DNA of 64,000 bases from Saltatorellus ferox (GCA_007751475.1 CP036434.1:3911524-3975523), one strand, 5' to 3'; shown: positions 53,831 through 63,902, counted from the stretch's first letter. Numbers and translations are program-made. Notes: generated by a model not told the origin, from the sequence alone.

Positions 53831-54882
53831 GCGGACGGCGTTCGAGGCGCAAGCCTGACGAGAAGGACCGGACGGCGAGTGGTGAGTCGAGTGGTGGACC
53901 GGATCGCTCGAACCCGATCATCGCGTTCGGGCAGCTGATTCGGGTGGCGCTGGGTTTCAGCGCCCTCTCGGATGTGTTCGTGGGTGTCGCCATAGGTTTC
54001 GGGGCGCAGTGGCCCGGGACGGCGCTCCCCTGGCTACTGATCCCGGCGAGCCTCGGGGTCTACCACGGCGCGATGGCGCTCAACGACTGGAGCGACCGTG
54101 AGGAGGACGCCAGGGTACGACCCGAGCGACCGATTCCTTCCGGCGCCATCCCGGCGTCCATGGCGCTCGGGCTGGCCAGCATGCTGATCCTCGGCGGGAT
54201 CTTCTGGGCGTTCGGCGCGGGACCACGCGCTGGAGTCTGGATGGCCGTCGTCGCGGCGCTCGCGGTGCTCTATGACCTCGCTGGCCGCGGTGAGGTCCGC
54301 GGACCACTCCTCCTCGGCCTCTGCCGCGCGGGCAACCTCGGCGCGGGGCTGATGTCGCCCTGGCTGGTGGGACTCGTGGACTCGCCGAGCCTCCCGTTGC
54401 TCGGACTCAGCGCGGTCTACGGCGCGCACGTCTTCTTCATCGGCCGCCTGGGCCGACTTGAGGACGAGGAGGACCAGCGCCCCCTCGGCCACCGCCCTTC
54501 GCGCGCGCTTCGGGGTATCGCTCTGACCGCCATGGCCGTGCCAATCGCCGGGCTGGTGGCGCTGTCCCCGGGTGGCAACGTGCTGCGCGTGGGAGAACTG
54601 GGCTTTCCGGCGGCGGCAGGGCTCGCCGCCTGCGCCGCGATCGCCGCCTGGAACGCCACAGTGCTCCTGAAGCGCGCGGCCGAGCTCGACGGAAGCAATG
54701 GCTGGACCCGCGGCACCGTCGGCGCGTCCACGGGGCTCTCCCTGCGAAGGCTGCCGCTCTTCACGGCGTCCATCGCGGCGATGGGGATGTTCATGGGGCC
54801 GGCGGCGAGCGTCGCGGGGATCGTGGCGCTGGTCGGCGCGAGGATGTCGGGCGCGATGCGGAAGGTCTTCCCGCTCACCTGA
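53827..54882 (+). CDS. UbiA-like prenyltransferase family membrane protein
   Basis: 351 residues. After a charged cytoplasmic N-terminus there are about eight membrane helices. The first Asp-rich motif is NDWSDREEDARVRPERPIPSG, typical of UbiA-type enzymes that transfer prenyl chains to aromatic or other acceptors. The second is less clear (YDLAGRGEVRG, and GRLGRLEDEEDQRPLGHRP in a cytoplasmic loop). Coupling to rseP and dxr places it beside isoprenoid precursor synthesis, which suits a prenyl donor, but the acceptor is unknown. Confidence 0.8.
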   Translation: MSGRRSRRKPDEKDRTASGESSGGPDRSNPIIAFGQLIRVALGFSALSDVFVGVAIGFGAQWPGTALPWLLIPASLGVYHGAMALNDWSDREEDARVRPERPIPSGAIPASMALGLASMLILGGIFWAFGAGPRAGVWMAVVAALAVLYDLAGRGEVRGPLLLGLCRAGNLGAGLMSPWLVGLVDSPSLPLLGLSAVYGAHVFFIGRLGRLEDEEDQRPLGHRPSRALRGIALTAMAVPIAGLVALSPGGNVLRVGELGFPAAAGLAACAAIAAWNATVLLKRAAELDGSNGWTRGTVGASTGLSLRRLPLFTASIAAMGMFMGPAASVAGIVALVGARMSGAMRKVFPLT

Positions 54883-54905
54883 AGTCGGCGTGGCGCCGGC
54901 CAGGC

Positions 54906-56201
54906 TCAGCTCGGTGAGCGTGAGTCGCGCAGCCACGCGAGCGCTCCCTCACGATCCTCGAACGCACCGCCGAGCGCCGCGAGGCCCGCGCGCCGAAGGA
55001 CGTCCCCCAGCTCCGGCCCCGGCTGGTAGCCGGCCTCCATCGCATCCTTCGCCGTCAGTGCCACGGGCTCCGGCGGCGCCTCCGCCGAAAGCGCGCGTAG
55101 CCGCGCCACGGCCTCACGGATCCCCTCGGAAGAGTCCGCTGCCCGGGCGATCGCAAGAGACACAGCGGCCTCGAACGACCCATCGCGGGCCAGCGCCACT
55201 CGCCGACCACGCTCCAGGACGTCCGCCGGCTCCGCTGCATCCACGAGGGCGTCGAGCTGCGTCCGCGTCCGAAGGACGGTGAGAACCGAATTCCGCAGCT
55301 CCTTGCTCGACTTCAGCCTCTCCAGTCGATCGGCGACGCTGTCGAGGTCGGTCGGGTCTGGAGCCAGGAGCACCGCGAGTCCGAGCGCGACCGCGGACAC
55401 CTCTCCTCGCTCCGCGCCGGGAAGCACGCGGCCCAGCGCCGACACGGCCAGGTCGTTGCGCGACCAACCCGGCAGCGATAGATCCAGCACACCCGCGTCG
55501 GAGAGCACGCGAACGGCTCGCGCCGGATCCGGCCCGCGGAGGACCTTGGACATCTCGTCGAGGACTCGCTCCGGACTCACGCCACGGATGGACTCGCGCT
55601 CGGCTTCCATCGCCGCGAGGAGTCCCTCGGCAGGCTGCAGATCCAGGGCGGCCAGGAACCGCCCCGCGCGCAGGAGGCGCAGGCCATCCTCGCGGAAGCG
55701 CTCTTCCGGGAGCCCGACGCAGCGGAGCTGACGGGCACGAAGATCGGCCAGCCCGCCCGCGGGGTCTTCGATCTCGCCCGTCAGGGGATCGAGATAGAGC
55801 GCGTTGCAGGTGAAGTCGCGTCGCCCGGCATCGACCGCGGGCGACTCCGCGTACTCGATCAGATCCGGATGGCGGCTGTCGGAATAGCCGCGCTCCCGGC
55901 GAAAGGTCGCCATCTCGATCTCTTTGCCGTCCTTCACGATGACGATGATCCCGAAGGCCTTCCCCACGGCCACGGTCCGCTCGAAGAGCGCCTCGACACG
56001 ATCGGGTAGCGCCGCCGACACGAGGTCGATGTCCTTGATCGGTCTGCCCAGGATGAGGTCTCGCACGCCCCCACCGACGATCCATGCGCGCTCCCCCGCC
56101 TCGCGCATCGTCCGCGCGATCGCCAGCGTCGGCTCGCGCCAATCGACCGGAATCGCGCTCAGGAGAGAGTTCCCGTCGATCTTGCCTGCGTCCTTCTCCA
56201 T
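54906..56201 (-). CDS. CCA tRNA nucleotidyltransferase / poly(A) polymerase family
   Basis: 431 residues from ATG 56201; an in-frame TTG at 56216 would add five. The class II nucleotidyltransferase core shows AWIVGGGVRDLILGRPIKDIDLV, with the metal-binding Asp pair in DID, followed by MATFRRERGYSDSRHPD, DFTCNALYLDPLTGEIEDPAGG and the RNA-binding FREDGLRLLRAGRFLAAL. It adds CCA to tRNA 3' ends, or A tails. The two activities cannot be told apart here. The gene is convergent with the UbiA-like gene. Confidence 0.9.
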   Translation of the reverse strand: MEKDAGKIDGNSLLSAIPVDWREPTLAIARTMREAGERAWIVGGGVRDLILGRPIKDIDLVSAALPDRVEALFERTVAVGKAFGIIVIVKDGKEIEMATFRRERGYSDSRHPDLIEYAESPAVDAGRRDFTCNALYLDPLTGEIEDPAGGLADLRARQLRCVGLPEERFREDGLRLLRAGRFLAALDLQPAEGLLAAMEAERESIRGVSPERVLDEMSKVLRGPDPARAVRVLSDAGVLDLSLPGWSRNDLAVSALGRVLPGAERGEVSAVALGLAVLLAPDPTDLDSVADRLERLKSSKELRNSVLTVLRTRTQLDALVDAAEPADVLERGRRVALARDGSFEAAVSLAIARAADSSEGIREAVARLRALSAEAPPEPVALTAKDAMEAGYQPGPELGDVLRRAGLAALGGAFEDREGALAWLRDSRSPS

Positions 56202-56253
56202 CACGTTTGCATCCAACGGTCTGGATCCCCAGACTCAGGTGCCTACCCTAGCA

Positions 56254-56970
56254 ATGACGCCTCCAGAGAACCCCATCGAACCGGCTGCACAGCCAGAGCC
56301 CATGCCAGCATCCGATGGATGGGAGGCTTCCCGCCCCGTGGGCGGCGGCATCCCGGCGGCCCTCCTGGTCAGCGCGATCGCGATCCTGGTCGTCGTCGTG
56401 TCCATGCCCAGGTTCCGGGCGCACGTGCTGGAGGCCAATCGCGAGGACGCGAAGCTCACCATCGGACTCCTGGGGGGAGCCGTGTTCCGAAATACCCTCC
56501 CGAGAGGCGTGCCGATGATCCCTGATTCGGAGGGCGACACCCCCGGCGCGATCCCCGCGAGCCTGCGCCATCTGGACTCGGCGGACGCCGGCCTGTTCGA
56601 GCTCGTCCGGGACGTGAAGCGACTCAAGCACCGCTTTCCCGACGCGCGTCGTACCGGCACCTCCGGCGAGCTGCTCCACCACGGCTATCGATTCGCCACG
56701 GGCTACGTCTACCGCAACGCGGTCACGGAGAAAGCGCTCGTGGCCTGGCCAGACGCCTATGACAAGAGCGGCGACATCGCGTTCGCGACCGTCAGCAGCG
56801 GCGCGATCTACGGGCATCCGAACGGAGGCCTGTGGAGCGGCGCCGATCGGTCGTCGACCGTGGAGGCGCGGATCGAACTCACGCCCGGCGGTACCCAGGC
56901 GCTGTTCCACGTCGATCTCTCCGACGAGAGCTGGGTCCTGATCCAGGCACCCATCGCCACCGGCGAGTGA
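56254..56970 (+). CDS. Pseudopilin-like membrane protein
   Basis: 238 residues from ATG 56254. A single hydrophobic helix (GGIPAALLVSAIAILVVVVSM) is followed by an amphipathic continuation (RAHVLEANREDAKLTIGLLGG), as in type IV pilin-like proteins. The soluble domain contains HHGYRFATGYVYR and AYDKSGDIAFATVSSGAIYG, resembling the planctomycete secretion-associated pseudopilins in which a Gly-Arg-Arg-Ser-Phe strand precedes GVIYG. A prepilin peptidase site is not obvious, so processing is doubtful. It lies divergent from the nucleotidyltransferase gene. Confidence 0.5.
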   Translation: MTPPENPIEPAAQPEPMPASDGWEASRPVGGGIPAALLVSAIAILVVVVSMPRFRAHVLEANREDAKLTIGLLGGAVFRNTLPRGVPMIPDSEGDTPGAIPASLRHLDSADAGLFELVRDVKRLKHRFPDARRTGTSGELLHHGYRFATGYVYRNAVTEKALVAWPDAYDKSGDIAFATVSSGAIYGHPNGGLWSGADRSSTVEARIELTPGGTQALFHVDLSDESWVLIQAPIATGE

Positions 56971-57007
56971 CCTTCGGGAGAGCCGTCGTCGGCGGATGGG
57001 TTTTCGA

Positions 57008-60000
57008 TCAGCGCCGCGCTTCGAGGTGATCGGCCAGTTCCACGAGGCCGAGCGTCCGCAGTTTGTCCGGCACATCCTCGAGGAGCCGCCTGGGCGGATC
57101 GCCCGTCCATTGGCCTCCTGTGAGGGGCAGTACGCTGGTGCTGTCGGTCCGCGCCGCGAGGGCCGCCGCATCCGCCAGCACTTCCGAGGGCCGCCAATCG
57201 CCGACGTACAGACACTCAAGGTCGCCCTCGGAGTCGAAGAGCATCCCGAGCGGCAGCGGCACGTCGTCGTACGGCGCGAGCGTTCGAGCGGTGATCAGCT
57301 CCAGCACGGCGCGGTCCATTCGGGAAACCCGTCCGCCCGAGCGCTCTCCTTCCAGTCCCGCCTGGCTGAGTCGCTCCAGAGCGCGCGCTTCCTCTCGAAC
57401 GGAATCCAGCGTCAAGGGGTGGGCTCGCACCCCCGCGGTCTCCAGCGCTGCCTCGGCTCCTCGCAGATCGCTGAGCGCCGCGACGGAATCAGGCACGGCG
57501 GAGCTCCAGCAGAGCAGGAACGTCCCGTTCGCGCCGCAGGACTCGTCGATCCGACGCGCCACGGCGGATTCCTTGCCTGGACCCGCGAAGAACGGAAGCC
57601 TCCATGCACCGAGAGGAAACTCCTCTAGCAGCGGGACACGAGAGGCCGGTGGTCCCGGAGCCGCCGACTCCATCGGCGCGGGCTGCGCTCGATCGAGCGG
57701 CGGAAAGGAGGGCTCGCCGCGACTCGAAAGCCGAGGCTCGCGGGTTCCCTTCACGATCTGCCAGGATCCGTTGAGCAGCGATTCGCCGCCCGGCGAAGCG
57801 CTGAATTCCTCGACCGATCCATCGGGCCAGGTCACCGAAACCGCGTCGATCGAACGGGCTGCGCCGAGCCCGAAGTGCGCGGTCTTGGTGGAGGACCCGA
57901 GGACGCCGTCGCCTGCGGTGATGCGCGCGAACCGCTTAACGCCGTCTGCCGCGATCTCCACGCGCGCCCCGACCGCGTCCACGTTGGGGGCATCACCGAT
58001 CAGCGTCAGGCTGACCCATCCGCCGCCCACATGGACGCCCTGCATCACCCGAAGGATGGGTGAGGTTCGGTTCCTGAACACGAGGTCGAGGCGTCCGTCG
58101 CGATCCAGGTCTGCGGTGACGAGCGCGCGTCCGTCGTCCGCAAAGCCGAGCCCGGTCGCGAGGGTCACGTCGTCGAACCGGAAGCCGCCGCGGTTCGCGT
58201 AGGAGAAGGTCCGTTCATGGGCGTTCCAGTGCTGACGGCCGAACTGGGAGAGGTGGCTGATCACCGCCCAGCCCGCGAGGTAGCGATCCATGCTCTCGTC
58301 GGGCGCATCGAGGCTCATCGGCGTCGTGCCGACGACCCGGCGCCAGAAGAAGCTCTGAAGGTCGGGCCCGCCGCGGCCGGTCAAGAACCCGTTCGGCACG
58401 ACGATATCCATGAGGCCATCCCGGTCCCAGTCGACGAAGCGAGCTCCCCACGCCCATCCGCCCGGCGCGGCCCCGGTCATGTCGGTGACGTCTCGATAGC
58501 GTCCGCCGCCCAGTCCCTGGTAGAGCGTGTTCCCGCGCGCATGGCGGGTGAACTCCGCTCTCAGCTCGGGCGTCAGCGAGAGCCCGAACTCCTCCTCGCG
58601 GGTGATGCGCATGCCGGCCGCCGAGTGCATGTTGCTGACGACGAGATCCGACTGTCCATCCAGGTCCACGTCCGCCACGCTCAGCCCCATCCCGGCTGCC
58701 TTGTCCGTCAGGCCACTGGCCTCCGAGAACACGTCGAAGCGCGTGCCGTTCCAGGCGTAGAGGTTGTTCTGCCCGAAGTCGTTCGCGACGTAGAGGTCGA
58801 GATCCCCGTCGCCGTCGAAGTCGTCGAACACCGACGAGAGGCTGAACCGGTCGTTCTCCACATCGAGCCCGACCGCGGCCGTGTCGTCGCGGAACCGCCG
58901 CGGCTTTGCCGCGTCCCCGTCGACGAGGAGGTTGCGCCAGAACACGTTGCTCGCGCCGTTCATCGCGTCGTGGTACGGCGTGGGCGCCTGGGCGCCGTAG
59001 CTGCCCGAGCGGAAGTACCGCGTGTCGTAGAGATCGAGGTCGCCGTCACCGTCGACGTCCGCGGCGGAAAGGGAGTAGACCCTCGCGGTCCCGGAGGGCG
59101 TCGTCAGCGCGGTCCGCTCCGCGAAATGGCCACTCCCATCGTTCCAAGAGATGGCCACGTCTTGGCCCCGACCGAAGAGCACGTCCCGGTGTCCGTCGCC
59201 GTCCATGTCGGCGATGAGCATGCCCCCCGTGTCATCCAGAGCGTCCAGGGACCGCGCCGCTCCCTCTTCGTGGAGTCTGCCGCTCCGGTTCATGAAGCAA
59301 AGGTTGGGCTGCCCGCCCGCCCGCCCCACCACGATGTCTTCCCACCCGTCGCTGTCGAGGTCGCCGACGGCCGCACCGTGGAGCGCCAGATAGATGTCCG
59401 ACACCGCGACGAGGCGATCGGTACGGCCCGCGGCTTCCAGCGCTCCGTGACCGAGGAGCTTCGCCAGGGAGCCATCCCGGACCTCATCGATCAGGACCAC
59501 CGAGGAGGTCACATCACGAAATGGTGGCGCGATCTCGTCATGACGAAGGTGAAGGAGCGAGACTTCCGCGATCCGAACGCGACGGCCGAGACGCCACACG
59601 ACCTCGATCGTCGCCTGGACCTGGGCCCGCGTCTCCGACGCGGTCTCCGGCCTGGTTCCGATTCGCACATGGGCGATCGTTCGACCCAGCCGAGCCGCCT
59701 GATCCTCGCTCGCATTCGCTTCCAGGAGCGGCGGCGCCTCGACCTCGCTGACGCTCACCTCCAGGACACCGGGATTCGACATGAGCGGATCGCCGAGTCT
59801 CAGCGCAGCGCCGAGTTTCGTGAGGAGTTCTTCGCCGGATGCCGCGACCGGTGCGCCCGCAGCGTCCAGGACCTGCCCTCGGAAGTCCCGCGTGACCATA
59901 CCGCCCAGTAGTTTGGCGTCGCCTCGACGGATCGCTTCCAGGAAGACCACCAGCGAGGATTCGGCGCTCGTCGCGAGGAGTTCACCTGGCCAGGGGGCGC

Positions 60001-60361
60001 TCGGATGCGCGGGGTTGACCTGCGCGGCGACTTCCGCGAAGTCGGGCCGCAGGCGGGGAGCTTGCGGAGGGAAGACCCGGATGGAGGCCTCGGGGGAAGC
60101 CTGGGAGGTAGCGCTAGACCGAGGGTTTTGCCGGGTGGCGTTCTGCTGCTGCTGGACGGCCATCTCCCGGGTGGCGGGCGGCGCCGAAGACGTCCCGGAT
60201 TCGTTGGGTGGCGCATCGCTCCCGCACGACGTCAGAAGCACCAGCACGGCCAGGGAGGTCCAGGCCGCCTGCCGTTCCAGCCACCGGAACGCTCGTCCGA
60301 TCCTGACCCGCCCGGGCTGCCACGCGCGGCACCCGTCGTCTTTGACGTCCTCCATACCCAC
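57008..60361 (-). CDS. FG-GAP repeat / ASPIC-UnbV lipoprotein with degenerate thioredoxin-like end
   Basis: 1117 residues. The N-terminus has a long basic lead and the lipobox VLLTSC, so a lipoprotein is predicted. From about 300 to 760, Asp-rich FG-GAP/VCBS repeats form an integrin-like propeller with Ca-binding loops (DLDSDGWEDIVVGR, DMDGDGHRDVLFGR, DVDGDGDLDLYDTRYF, DFDGDGDLDLYVANDFGQNNLY, DLDRDGRLDLVFRN). An ASPIC/UnbV domain follows near 790-860 (DAVGARVEIAADG ... VTWPDGSVEEF). A C-terminal redoxin-like segment (FLLCWSSAVPDSVAAL ... LPLGMLFDSEGDLECLYVGDW) has no CxxC. It is the last gene of an operon after TolC and a HEAT protein. Confidence 0.85.
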   Translation of the reverse strand: MGMEDVKDDGCRAWQPGRVRIGRAFRWLERQAAWTSLAVLVLLTSCGSDAPPNESGTSSAPPATREMAVQQQQNATRQNPRSSATSQASPEASIRVFPPQAPRLRPDFAEVAAQVNPAHPSAPWPGELLATSAESSLVVFLEAIRRGDAKLLGGMVTRDFRGQVLDAAGAPVAASGEELLTKLGAALRLGDPLMSNPGVLEVSVSEVEAPPLLEANASEDQAARLGRTIAHVRIGTRPETASETRAQVQATIEVVWRLGRRVRIAEVSLLHLRHDEIAPPFRDVTSSVVLIDEVRDGSLAKLLGHGALEAAGRTDRLVAVSDIYLALHGAAVGDLDSDGWEDIVVGRAGGQPNLCFMNRSGRLHEEGAARSLDALDDTGGMLIADMDGDGHRDVLFGRGQDVAISWNDGSGHFAERTALTTPSGTARVYSLSAADVDGDGDLDLYDTRYFRSGSYGAQAPTPYHDAMNGASNVFWRNLLVDGDAAKPRRFRDDTAAVGLDVENDRFSLSSVFDDFDGDGDLDLYVANDFGQNNLYAWNGTRFDVFSEASGLTDKAAGMGLSVADVDLDGQSDLVVSNMHSAAGMRITREEEFGLSLTPELRAEFTRHARGNTLYQGLGGGRYRDVTDMTGAAPGGWAWGARFVDWDRDGLMDIVVPNGFLTGRGGPDLQSFFWRRVVGTTPMSLDAPDESMDRYLAGWAVISHLSQFGRQHWNAHERTFSYANRGGFRFDDVTLATGLGFADDGRALVTADLDRDGRLDLVFRNRTSPILRVMQGVHVGGGWVSLTLIGDAPNVDAVGARVEIAADGVKRFARITAGDGVLGSSTKTAHFGLGAARSIDAVSVTWPDGSVEEFSASPGGESLLNGSWQIVKGTREPRLSSRGEPSFPPLDRAQPAPMESAAPGPPASRVPLLEEFPLGAWRLPFFAGPGKESAVARRIDESCGANGTFLLCWSSAVPDSVAALSDLRGAEAALETAGVRAHPLTLDSVREEARALERLSQAGLEGERSGGRVSRMDRAVLELITARTLAPYDDVPLPLGMLFDSEGDLECLYVGDWRPSEVLADAAALAARTDSTSVLPLTGGQWTGDPPRRLLEDVPDKLRTLGLVELADHLEARR

Positions 60362-60405
60362 GAGCTTACCCTGAACGACTCCCAGAGAAAGCTCGCGAGC
60401 CGTCG

Positions 60406-62262
60406 CTACGTGACAGCGGGCCCGAACCAGGCCCAGAGCAAGCAGTTGAGCCCTGAACGAAGGACCTGATCCCCCGAGGTTCGGTGGATCCGTTTCATCA
60501 CCGGCAGGACCCTTTCGGGCTGGCCCATCCGGAGCAGGCGGTCCGCCGCGTACAGCCGCTCGAAGCCGGACTTGGTCTCATCCTCGAGGATGTTTAGCAA
60601 GATCGAGAGGGACTCGTCGCTGAAATCCTGCCACAGGAACTGGATGAGGTCGATCCGGCGCAGCGGCTGGGTCTCGGTCTTGATCCGCTCGCGCAGCACC
60701 GTACGGGCCTCGGGCCCGGCGTTGAAGACCTGCCCGACCGCCCAGTGGAACCCGGACGTCCCCTTCACGCTGTTCTCGCCGAGCAGCTCGGCCGTGTCCG
60801 CGAGGAACAGCCCGGTCGCCTCCCCGGGGACCGCTCCGAGGGCCGTCAGAAGACTGATCATCACCTCGGGGCGCTGGGATCCCGTGACCTCGTTGTCCCA
60901 TTGCGCGATCAAGACCGATCGAGCCTGATCGGCCGCCTCCGGCTGGTCCCCGAGCATATCGCGCATCGCCCGCGTCGCGAGAGCCCGCTCCTCCAGGTCA
61001 CCCTGCAGAAGCTGCATCAGGTGCGCCAGCCCCTCCCCGTCGCCGCGCTTGACGAGGCCTCGCAGGGCCACTTCGCGCACTTCGGGAGCCTCGTCCTGGA
61101 GCGATCTTCGCGCGAGCGCGATCACGTCAGCCACCTGCTCGGCCGTGCGCTTCGCGTCGTAGGAGGTATCCAGCAGCGTACCGAGCGCGGTCGCTCGCTC
61201 CGACGGCGTGACGCCGGTTTCGACGAGCACGTAGCCGTCGTCCACGCGCCCGGCCGCCTCCAGCGCCTGGAACGTGTGGAACCGCACCTGGGGTTCATCG
61301 CTCGCCAGCTGGTCCTTGAGTCGCTGGATGCTCGTCTCGTTCCCCAGCGCCGCCGACGGAGCCAGCAAGTACGAACGGTGACGGTGCATGAGCCCGTCCG
61401 TCTCGGCCTCCAGCTCCAGGAACCTCTCCGCGATCTTTGGATCCCGACTGCGGGCCGCCAGCGGCAGGGCCGTATCCACGAGGACCGAAGCGATGAAGCC
61501 GTTGCGCCGACCAGCGATCTCGATCCAGCCCTCCACTCCCCGAGTGAACCGTTCCGGATCGCACGCGTGGAGACCACGCATCGCTCGCTCCAGGTGAACC
61601 TCCAGCTTGAAGCCGGGCAGGACCGCCTCGATCGCGTCGTAGTACTCCTTGCGGGGATGCTGGGACAGGACGAGGAGCGCTTCCCCCCGCACGTCGGGCG
61701 CCGAGTGCCGCAGCCCGTCCATGGCGATGGGAATCCCGAAGTCACTCTCGCTCAGCGCACACACGCCCAGGACGTTCTTGACCACGCCATTGCGCCACTT
61801 GTCTCCCATCGCCGAATCGAAGACTCGGCGTAGCGCTTCGGCCGCCTCGTCCCCCATCGCCGCCAGATCGGTCCGCGCCCGTCGCTGGGGTTCCAGCTGC
61901 GCGCCCGCGTCGAGCTTCGAGGCAAGGATCGCCGGGATGTCCGTCGTGTCGGCGTTGAACACGCCGTCGAATTGACACTCGGCGAGGACCGGTCGGAGGC
62001 GGTTGTCCTGGCGGTAGAGTTCCTCGATCGTCAGCGTCTTGGGCGAATCGGTCCCCACGGAAGAGGACTTCTGCCACGCGAAGAAGACCACTCCCCCGAG
62101 CAGAGCCAGCGCGACCACGAGGCCCACGCGCCCCTCCCTGGATGGAGCAGGGATCCTGGCTGCATGGCCCGACGGGCAGAGGTGGCGGCCATGACGACCG
62201 GCGATTCGGGTTTGACGATCCGTCGGGACTCGACGGGCTCGGGGCGGGAAGGCTCGATGCAT
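60406..62262 (-). CDS. Membrane-anchored HEAT-repeat-like protein
   Basis: 618 residues as an open frame. The first 46 are basic and may not be translated. A membrane helix at about 47-63 (GLVVALALLGGVVFFAW) is followed by a helical solenoid with HEAT-type pairs (HSAPDVRGEALLVLSQHP, DEAPEVREVALRGLVKRGDG), running to the end. No catalytic motif is visible. The gene follows the TolC-like gene by 20 bases and precedes the FG-GAP lipoprotein by 44, suggesting one envelope-associated operon. Confidence 0.75.
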   Translation of the reverse strand: MHRAFPPRARRVPTDRQTRIAGRHGRHLCPSGHAARIPAPSREGRVGLVVALALLGGVVFFAWQKSSSVGTDSPKTLTIEELYRQDNRLRPVLAECQFDGVFNADTTDIPAILASKLDAGAQLEPQRRARTDLAAMGDEAAEALRRVFDSAMGDKWRNGVVKNVLGVCALSESDFGIPIAMDGLRHSAPDVRGEALLVLSQHPRKEYYDAIEAVLPGFKLEVHLERAMRGLHACDPERFTRGVEGWIEIAGRRNGFIASVLVDTALPLAARSRDPKIAERFLELEAETDGLMHRHRSYLLAPSAALGNETSIQRLKDQLASDEPQVRFHTFQALEAAGRVDDGYVLVETGVTPSERATALGTLLDTSYDAKRTAEQVADVIALARRSLQDEAPEVREVALRGLVKRGDGEGLAHLMQLLQGDLEERALATRAMRDMLGDQPEAADQARSVLIAQWDNEVTGSQRPEVMISLLTALGAVPGEATGLFLADTAELLGENSVKGTSGFHWAVGQVFNAGPEARTVLRERIKTETQPLRRIDLIQFLWQDFSDESLSILLNILEDETKSGFERLYAADRLLRMGQPERVLPVMKRIHRTSGDQVLRSGLNCLLWAWFGPAVT

Positions 62263-62282
62263 GGATCAGGTCGAAGGAACGA

Positions 62283-63902
62283 TTAGCGGTCGGTCGTGTT
62301 CGGGGGAAGCTCTCCGACCGTGCCCTGGGCGCGACGGAGTCCGATCAAACTCTTGGCGTACTCGGCCGCGGCGCGGCTCTTGCTGGAGAGCGCGGCGATC
62401 AAGGTCTGCTGGAACTCGAGCACCTGGAAGGTGGTCGAGAGGTCGGCGTCGAGGCGTTTTTGCTCGGCTTCCAGCTGGGCGCGCGCGAGGACGGCGCTCT
62501 GGTTGGCAGCCAGCACGGCCTGGGCGCGGAAGCGCACCTCGCGGATCGCTCGGCGCACATCGCCCAGCGCCATGATCTCGGCCTCCTCGAGGGCGATCTG
62601 GGAACCGCGCAGGCGCTCCCGCGCCGCGCGCTCGGCGTTGGACGCCGTGCGGTTCTGGAGCGGCATGTTGTACGAGAGCACAGCCTGATAGCGCGGGAAC
62701 TGAAGCTCCAGCGTGTCGCTGAGGGCCTGCGGGTAGAGCGGGTCGACGGCGCCCGAAGCCACGGAGAGCTCGAGATCGAGGCCATACAGCCGCTCCGACG
62801 TCGCACGCGTGAGCGAGATCCGTGACGTGTCGACGTCGAGGCGAGCCGTTCTGAGTTCAGGACGGCGGGTGAGCGCCGTCTGGAAGGCATCTTGCCAGTG
62901 CGGCAGGTCGATTCGGTCGTCGGCCGACGGGAGATCGGTGGTCGGCCGGAGCGGGCGCGTCCATAGCGAGGCGTCCCGGTCGGCGTACACCAATCGCTTC
63001 AAATCGTCGCCACGCTGGGCCACGTCGTTTTCTGCCTGCAGGAGTGCTTCGGTTCGGGTCGCCACTTCGGTTCTCGCCTGAAGCACATCAACCTCCGTGC
63101 CATCCCCCGCGCGAATCCTCGCTTCTTCGCGGGAGACCTGGCTTCGCCCCAGGTCGAGGGCCGAGCGGGCGACATCGAGCTGCTGGAGAGCGGCGACGAG
63201 TTCCCAGTAGGCGACCTCGACGTCGTGCAGCAGCAGCTGCCGGGCGTCGCGCCGCTCTTCCAGTCTGCGCTGCTCCGTGATCTCCGCTTCCCGCTGTCGT
63301 GCCGTGGCGTAGTCCGACCCCGCCCCCCGCAGCAGAGGCTGGCTGAAAGCCGCCCTGAGGTTGTCCGTGAACAGCTCGGGAGCGTTGGAGAACTGGTTGT
63401 CCGTCTGGTTGAATTGCGAATCGAAGTGGAAGGTGAAAGAGCCGCCTGTGGTGAGTGGCCTCGTCAGGTCGAGGTTGACCACGGAGTTCTGCTGGTTCAC
63501 GACCCGACCACCGAACAGCGCAGAGGCACCCTCGGACGAGGAGTCCAGGTAGCTCGCCTGTAGATCGAGCACCCAGTCGAAGGAGCCCCACGAGGACCGC
63601 GCATCGAAACGTGCGGCATCGCTCTCGATCACCGCACGCTGGAGCGTCAGGTTGTTGGACAGAGCCAGAGCAAGGGCTTCCTGGAGGCTCAGGGACCTCG
63701 GTTCCCCCTCCGAAAGATCACCGTCCGTTCCGTCGTTGCCGTCCTGGGCAAGGGATCGCTCCGATGGATGGGGCCCGACGAAAACGGACACGAACGGCCC
63801 GAGGGCAGCGGGGCCGGGGGCGATGGCGCTTCCCGGGATCGAAGGGGCCAGGGCCAGGGAGGCCCAGATCGGGGCGACAAACGTGAGAACCATGGGCGGC
63901 AA
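62283..63902 (-). CDS. TolC family outer-membrane efflux protein
   Basis: 539 residues. The signal peptide region is within the first 30 residues; a linker precedes the conserved start LSLQEALALALSNNLTLQ. Two outer-membrane-efflux repeats follow, with long coiled-coil stretches (RQREAEITEQRRLEERRDAR and VLAANQSAVLARAQLEAEQK). The beta-barrel segments include GSFTFHFDSQFNQTDNQF. It would form a trimeric exit duct for a secretion or efflux pump, but no membrane-fusion protein or pump gene is present in the window. It leads the operon ending at 57008. An alternative start, at the next Met, is possible. Confidence 0.88.
   Translation of the reverse strand: MPPMVLTFVAPIWASLALAPSIPGSAIAPGPAALGPFVSVFVGPHPSERSLAQDGNDGTDGDLSEGEPRSLSLQEALALALSNNLTLQRAVIESDAARFDARSSWGSFDWVLDLQASYLDSSSEGASALFGGRVVNQQNSVVNLDLTRPLTTGGSFTFHFDSQFNQTDNQFSNAPELFTDNLRAAFSQPLLRGAGSDYATARQREAEITEQRRLEERRDARQLLLHDVEVAYWELVAALQQLDVARSALDLGRSQVSREEARIRAGDGTEVDVLQARTEVATRTEALLQAENDVAQRGDDLKRLVYADRDASLWTRPLRPTTDLPSADDRIDLPHWQDAFQTALTRRPELRTARLDVDTSRISLTRATSERLYGLDLELSVASGAVDPLYPQALSDTLELQFPRYQAVLSYNMPLQNRTASNAERAARERLRGSQIALEEAEIMALGDVRRAIREVRFRAQAVLAANQSAVLARAQLEAEQKRLDADLSTTFQVLEFQQTLIAALSSKSRAAAEYAKSLIGLRRAQGTVGELPPNTTDR

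Noticed and set aside
54872..54920. 8-bp inverted repeat between the UbiA-like and nucleotidyltransferase genes
   Set aside because: The 33-base loop and overlap with the stop codons make a terminator call too weak.
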